From an uncultured Collinsella sp. (GTDB lineage: Bacteria > Actinomycetota > Coriobacteriia > Coriobacteriales > Coriobacteriaceae), in contig UQHK01000019.1 of assembly GCA_900540855.1 (NCBI GenBank), positions 1-37,191 on the forward strand: DNA of 37,191 bases, written 5' to 3'. The notes below the pieces were generated by a model that searched no databases, was not told where the DNA came from, and worked only from the letters and a program-made list of their open reading frames with translations. A program made the translations under genes and the position numbers. How positions within the stretch are numbered: the stretch's first letter is position 1; every line of letters starts with the position of its first letter. Of the stretch, positions 33,095 to 37,191 are shown one piece after another.

Positions 33095-33715
33095 TTATTC
33101 CGAGGCGTCCTCTGGCGCGGGATGTCGCTCCAGATAGTCGCCCAGCATCTTAAAGTCTTCCTCCAGCAGCTCCTGCCACGCCGGATTGCGCAGCGCTGCT
33201 GCCGGATGGAACGTGGGCATTACCACAAAATGCCCCATCTGGTGGAACCTGCCGCGCAGCTTAGTAATGCCAATCTCGGTCTTTAGCACAAAGTGCGTCG
33301 CGGGGTTGCCGAGCGTCACAATAATATCGGGCCAGATGCTTCGAATCTGCTCACGCAAAAATGGCGAGCAAGCCAGCACTTCCTCGGGACGCGGATTGCG
33401 GTTTCCCGGCGGGCGGCACTTAAGCACGTTGGCAATGTAGACGTCTTCGCGTTTGAGCCCCGCCAGCGACAAAATGCCGTTGAGGTCCTCGCCTGCCGCC
33501 CCCACAAAGGGCTCGCCCTGCAAATCCTCATTGCGGCCCGGCGCCTCGCCAATAAACATCACGCGAGCGTGGGGGTTTCCCACGCCAAACACGATGTTAT
33601 GGCGCGACTGGTAAAGCTGGCAAAGGTGACAATCGCCCAGAACGGCCTCGATCTCCTCGAGTGCGACCTCACGCGGCGCCTGATGGCTATGGCCGGGGAT
33701 GTGCATGACGCCCAT
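33095..33715 (-). CDS. Family 4 uracil-DNA glycosylase (Fe-S type)
   Basis: DNA-repair enzyme of about 206 residues that excises uracil from DNA. It shows the family-4 water-activating motif GEAPGRNEDLQGEPFVG, iron-sulfur cysteines (CHLC near residue 30, KCRPPGNRNP and VLACSPF), and the C-terminal MPTFHPAAALR loop. The ATG at 33715 has TAGGAG 6 nt upstream and fits; a longer frame begins at 33763 inside alr. It is the fourth gene of the acpS-nnr-alr-udg-tsaE-tsaBD operon, 8 bp after alr. Confidence 0.94.
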   Translation of the reverse strand: MGVMHIPGHSHQAPREVALEEIEAVLGDCHLCQLYQSRHNIVFGVGNPHARVMFIGEAPGRNEDLQGEPFVGAAGEDLNGILSLAGLKREDVYIANVLKCRPPGNRNPRPEEVLACSPFLREQIRSIWPDIIVTLGNPATHFVLKTEIGITKLRGRFHQMGHFVVMPTFHPAAALRNPAWQELLEEDFKMLGDYLERHPAPEDASE

Positions 33716-33723
33716 AGCGACTC

Positions 33724-34869
33724 CTACACGTAGACCTTGTCGAGACGCATACCAAAGCCGCAAGCGACCTCGTAGTTAATCGTGCCGCGTAGGCGCGCCA
33801 TCTCGTCCATGGTAATCTCGGCATCTCCATCGCGGCCGACAATGATCATCTCGTCACCATACTCGGCCTCGGGAATCTCATGCGCCGGGTTGGACTGAAT
33901 GGCGACCATAAACTGGTCCATGCAGATATTGCCCACCTGACGCACACGCTCGCCGCGATACAGCACGTCCATACGATTGGAAAGCGTACGCGAAAGGCCA
34001 TCGGCATAACCGATCGGAAGGGTGCAGATCTGAACGCGCGTGCGCGGTACGCGGTAGGTAAAGCCGTAGCCCACGCCCTCGCCCATCGCAGGATGCGCCA
34101 CGCGCGTCACACGCGCGTGGACGCTCATGACGGGATCAAGCTGCATCACGCGACCACTCAGCTCACATGGCTGCAGACCATACAAACCGATGCCGGCACG
34201 AATCATGTCAAAGTGCATTGAAGAATCGAGCATCGAGGACGGCGTATTGGCACAATGCACGATACCGCATTCAAAACCTGCGTCCTTAATGGCCTGAACG
34301 GCCTCGGTAAAACGCTGGCACTGCAGCTTGTAGTCCCAACCCGAAGGTTCATCGGCCGTGGCAAAGTGCGTAAATACGCCGTCGCACTGGATGCCGCGAT
34401 GGAAACTGATGCCGCGTACAAAGTCGAGCACCTGTGTGTAGTGAACACCGATACGATTCATGCCCGTCTCGATGGCAAGATGGTACTTGCCCACCTTGCC
34501 CGCCGCGACGGCGCATTCGCCATACGCAAGAGCAAAATCGGACGTATAGACCGAGGGCATGATATCGAATTCGAGCAATGCAGGAATAGCCTCGATAGGC
34601 GGCTCACTTAGAATCAGGACGGGCTTAGTAATCCCGCCCTGACGGAGCCCAACGCCCTCGTTAACCGTCGCCACGGCAAACATGTCGGCACCGGCCGAAT
34701 ACATGATCTTGGCACACTCAACAGCTCCATGACCATAAGCATCGGCCTTGACCACGCAGCACAGGCGCTGACGCGGATTCAACAAGTTCTTATAGGCCCT
34801 CGTGTTGCGACGGAGCGCCCCGCGGTCGATCTCGACCCAGGACCAGCGCGTCAAATCGGCTTTATTCAT
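33724..34869 (-). CDS. alr: Alanine racemase
   Basis: PLP enzyme of 381 residues that makes D-alanine for peptidoglycan. The PLP lysine is Lys41 in VVKADAYGHG and the second catalytic base Tyr268 in GEGVGYGFTY. The N-terminal TIM barrel and C-terminal beta domain (NICMDQFMVAI) have normal length. It lies 2 bp after nnr. The order acpS-nnr-alr-tsaE-tsaB is common in Gram-positive genomes. Confidence 0.96.
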   Translation of the reverse strand: MNKADLTRWSWVEIDRGALRRNTRAYKNLLNPRQRLCCVVKADAYGHGAVECAKIMYSAGADMFAVATVNEGVGLRQGGITKPVLILSEPPIEAIPALLEFDIMPSVYTSDFALAYGECAVAAGKVGKYHLAIETGMNRIGVHYTQVLDFVRGISFHRGIQCDGVFTHFATADEPSGWDYKLQCQRFTEAVQAIKDAGFECGIVHCANTPSSMLDSSMHFDMIRAGIGLYGLQPCELSGRVMQLDPVMSVHARVTRVAHPAMGEGVGYGFTYRVPRTRVQICTLPIGYADGLSRTLSNRMDVLYRGERVRQVGNICMDQFMVAIQSNPAHEIPEAEYGDEMIIVGRDGDAEITMDEMARLRGTINYEVACGFGMRLDKVYV

Positions 34870-34871
34870 GA

Positions 34872-36488
34872 TTAGTCATCCGACCCTTCGTCCATGATTC
34901 CCAGATCTTCGAGCGCATCCTTTGCCGCCAGCTCCATGGCAGGACCGATCAAGTCGATAAGATCGGTCGCGATGACGCTCTTCTCACCATACTCCGTCGC
35001 CGCGGCAAAACCGGCGTAGCTGTGAAGTGCGACGGCGTACGAATACAGCAACTCCCAACGATCCATCTCGTCGCGCATGGTGGCAAGCGTGCCGGCCAAA
35101 ATACCCGCGAGAACATCACCCGAACCGGCAGTTGCCAGAGAAGCCGGACCCGAGAGCGGCAGCAGCACACGCTCAACGCCACAGATAGCCGTCGTCGGCC
35201 CCTTGGCAATGACCACCAGATTGTCGGAGCCTGCAGCCCAGACAACCTTCTGCGCGGCCGCAATCGCGGTACCAAGGTCGTTCACCTCGTCACCGGCAAC
35301 CAGGCGCGAAAGCTCACGATAGTGCGGCGTCATAACCAACGGCTGCTCGCGGCGATACATCTCGGGGTTACTATCAATACCGTCAATGGCAATCTTAGCA
35401 AGGCAGTTGAGTGCATCGGCGTCCAAAATTAGCGGTACATCAAGCTCGAGCAAGCCCGAAACCACCTGCATAGCGCCGGCAGACGTCGTCATACCGGGAC
35501 CGCACAGCACGCAGCTGTACTTCTTTGCGATCTCGCACACCGTCATGCGCGCAGCGGCGCCAAAGGAGCCGCGGGAATCAGACGGAATAGCAAAGACCGG
35601 AATCGAAGGAAGTGCCATGCGAATGAGATTGGCGCAGGCGTCAGGAGCCGCGACTGCCACGTAACCAGCACCCGCGCGAGCTGCAGACTTGGCCGCCATA
35701 ATGGCAGCACCAGGATATTGCGCAGATCCGGCGACAATAAGCACGGAGCCACGGGAATACTTATCGATATTCGATGGTAGCGGAGCAAAGTAATCAACTA
35801 AGTCACCGGGCTCGACAATCTCGGCGGCGTGGTCGACATCATCGATGACCTCGTCAAGACGGTCGTAAAGATTGCCGCAGATCAAATCGCCAGCATACTC
35901 AGGACCATCAGCGCTATACAGACCAATCTTGGGCGCAATCATCGTCACCGTGCGCTCGGCACGAATGCAGTCGTCATCAACAACGCCCGTCTCTGCATTC
36001 AGGCCCGAGGGGACATCAATGGATACGACACAATCGGCGCAATCATTGACCGTAGGAATCCAAATGGAGAACGGCGCACGCAGATTCCCGTGGAAACCGG
36101 TACCAAAAATGGCATCGACAACAACATCGGCCTTATCGATCAAAACCTCGAGTTCATCACGCGAGGGGCCGACGCAAACGTGCACATCGCGGCCGGCAGT
36201 ACGACGAGCAACATGACGTGCCAGAGCAGCAGGAATCTCATCCGGTTCAACCGGAGAAACGATATCCACGTCCACACCCTTATGGCTCAGGATATCGGCG
36301 GCAACCCAACCGTCGCCGCCATTATTACCAAAACCGACCAAAACGAGAACCCGATCGGGATTGAGCTTCAAGACCTCGTTAGCGGCAAACTCACCCGCTA
36401 GCTCCATAAGCTCGGCCTTCGAAGTCCCTTCGCGTTCGATGATATCCTCGAGACGAACGACTTCTTCGGTACTCAAAACCGGTTTCAT
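34872..36488 (-). CDS. nnr: Bifunctional NAD(P)H-hydrate epimerase / ADP-dependent dehydratase
   Basis: This 538-residue repair enzyme has two parts. The YjeF_N epimerase domain (1-215) shows VGFGNNGGDGWVAA, DAIFGTGF and SIDVPSGLNAETG. The ribokinase-like dehydratase domain (about 230-525) shows GSVLIVAGSAQYPGAAIMAA, CGPGM, MTPHYREL, and GPASLATAGSGDVLAG with the catalytic Asp. Together they rescue damaged hydrated NADH/NADPH. The ATG directly abuts the acpS stop codon (TAGATG), with AGGAG upstream. Length is normal for the fused form. Confidence 0.96.
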   Translation of the reverse strand: MKPVLSTEEVVRLEDIIEREGTSKAELMELAGEFAANEVLKLNPDRVLVLVGFGNNGGDGWVAADILSHKGVDVDIVSPVEPDEIPAALARHVARRTAGRDVHVCVGPSRDELEVLIDKADVVVDAIFGTGFHGNLRAPFSIWIPTVNDCADCVVSIDVPSGLNAETGVVDDDCIRAERTVTMIAPKIGLYSADGPEYAGDLICGNLYDRLDEVIDDVDHAAEIVEPGDLVDYFAPLPSNIDKYSRGSVLIVAGSAQYPGAAIMAAKSAARAGAGYVAVAAPDACANLIRMALPSIPVFAIPSDSRGSFGAAARMTVCEIAKKYSCVLCGPGMTTSAGAMQVVSGLLELDVPLILDADALNCLAKIAIDGIDSNPEMYRREQPLVMTPHYRELSRLVAGDEVNDLGTAIAAAQKVVWAAGSDNLVVIAKGPTTAICGVERVLLPLSGPASLATAGSGDVLAGILAGTLATMRDEMDRWELLYSYAVALHSYAGFAAATEYGEKSVIATDLIDLIGPAMELAAKDALEDLGIMDEGSDD

Positions 36489-37028
36489 CTATGCTCCTAG
36501 CGTATCTTGCGAAGCATCGCCCAGGTGCTCCGTCAATGCTGAATTCTGCAGCTGCTCGAGCTCATCTAATACAGAGCGAGCCTCTTTAAATGTCTGCGCA
36601 ACGCGTTTCTTGGTGCTCACCTTTTCATCTTTTGGCTTAGGCCGAGCATCTTCGGTAATCGCGATGGCATTCGCAACGGCCAAGTCTCCCGTAAGCGTAA
36701 TGGAAAGAGCGACCTCAACAACGCCCAGTTCTTGAGCGATCTCGAGAGCACGGCCCGAAAGCAGCGCCTTCGGTTTGCCGAGTTTATCACGCGTTACCGA
36801 AACATCCTTGCGACCCACGCCTTGACTAAAACCCGTGCCGAGAGCTTTAAGCACCGCCTCGCGCGAAGCAAAGCGGCTCGCATAGTGAGCAGCGGGACGC
36901 GATGATGCATCGCAATACGCACGCTCTTCTTCGGTAAACACACGCCGAGCAAACGACGGCGTCTTTTCAAGAATTGATTTCATGCGGGAAATCTCGACGA
37001 TATCAACGCCGATACCAGCTTCAGCCAT
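36489..37028 (-). CDS. acpS: Holo-ACP synthase with C-terminal extension
   Basis: 4'-phosphopantetheinyl transferase that activates acyl carrier protein. The N terminus IGVDIVEISRM carries the first metal Asp; the second metal residue is in RFASREAVLKALGTG. The core ends near residue 122 (SITLTGDLAVANAIAI). Typical AcpS is about 120-130 residues; here 179, with an added tail of about 55 residues (KPKDEKVSTKKRVAQTFKE to the end) that is charged and helical in appearance. The start at 37028 is chosen for GGAGGTG 5 nt upstream; an in-frame ATG at 37040 would include that site. First gene of the housekeeping operon, behind TTGTCG-18-TACAAT. Confidence 0.94.
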   Translation of the reverse strand: MAEAGIGVDIVEISRMKSILEKTPSFARRVFTEEERAYCDASSRPAAHYASRFASREAVLKALGTGFSQGVGRKDVSVTRDKLGKPKALLSGRALEIAQELGVVEVALSITLTGDLAVANAIAITEDARPKPKDEKVSTKKRVAQTFKEARSVLDELEQLQNSALTEHLGDASQDTLGA

Positions 37029-37057
37029 GTTCACCTCCATATCGCACAGACTAAGTT

Positions 37058-37087
37058 ATTGTAGCCCGTTCGCAGAAGATGCGACAA
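37058..37087 (-). promoter_or_regulatory. Promoter of the acpS operon
   Basis: On the minus strand TTGTCG (37087-37082) and TACAAT (37063-37058) are 18 bp apart, about 30 bp before the acpS start. Confidence 0.65.
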
Positions 37088-37137
37088 ACGAGGGTTATAA
37101 AACACAGCTACTATGTGAGACAAATTGCCCGAGATAC

Positions 37138-37169
37138 AAAAAAGGGGGAGGCCGCGAGGCCTCCCCCTT
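37138..37169 (-). terminator. Intrinsic terminator of an upstream gene outside the window
   Basis: AAGGGGGAGGCC (37142-37153) and GGCCTCCCCCTT (37158-37169) form a 12-bp stem with a GCGA loop. On the minus strand it continues into a T6 tract, so it probably ends a minus-strand gene to the right of the window. Confidence 0.9.
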
Positions 37170-37191
37170 CTTCAAGTCATCCGACGGCTCG

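Overview
The window looks like a chromosomal segment of a Collinsella-like member of the Coriobacteriia (high-GC, gut-type, fermentative Actinomycetota). This is inferred from the GC-rich coding sequence, strong Shine-Dalgarno sites, a phosphoketolase, Tat-type lipoprotein signals on a sugar-binding protein, and a TsaB-RimI-TsaD fusion. No rRNA, CRISPR array or prophage was found.

Layout. 1-7850: phosphoketolase (xfp) with an upstream LacI-family regulator and palindromic operators, then murB, a secreted coiled-coil NlpC/P60-like hydrolase, and galE. 8000-20450 is an alpha-glucan/alpha-glucoside block: malQ, glgP, a CUT1 ABC importer (binding protein, two permeases, MsmX-type ATPase), a GntR/UTRA regulator, and a divergent PTS gene that fuses EIIC, EIIB and a Cof-type HAD phosphatase in one chain. 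TTGTTTAAAC-like palindromes recur at the malQ, ABC and PTS promoters and suggest one local regulon. 20550-22740: a polyprenyl diphosphate synthase, a cytoplasmic peptidoglycan-binding-domain protein (possibly CwlM-like), and tRNA-Gln(TTG). 22740-25130 is a repeat-rich accessory patch: tRNA-tail repeats, a REP-like palindrome, and an IS256-family element nested in an AT-rich element with 30-bp inverted ends. 25131-29400: a protein with a JetD/Spo11-like Toprim domain and a long disordered linker, then cstA behind a structured leader that ends in an intrinsic terminator. 30205-37028 is a housekeeping operon on the minus strand: acpS, nnr, alr, udg, tsaE, tsaB-rimI-tsaD.

The most unusual signal is a family of four dispersed intergenic hairpin elements (5071-5198, 24986-25122, 29773-29909, 30058-30192). 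Each has the same 69-70 nt core, whose central hairpin shows compensatory base changes between copies. Each core is flanked by 29-34 bp inverted arms that are perfect or nearly perfect within a copy but different in sequence between copies. That is the reverse of a normal MITE or IS, whose inverted ends are conserved. No protein gene lies inside, so any mobilising or processing enzyme would act in trans.

Metabolic logic (inference): alpha-glucosides enter by the ABC importer, or by the PTS with phosphate removal by the fused HAD domain. MalQ and GlgP convert glucans to glucose-1-phosphate, GalE links to UDP-sugars, and phosphoketolase yields acetyl-phosphate.
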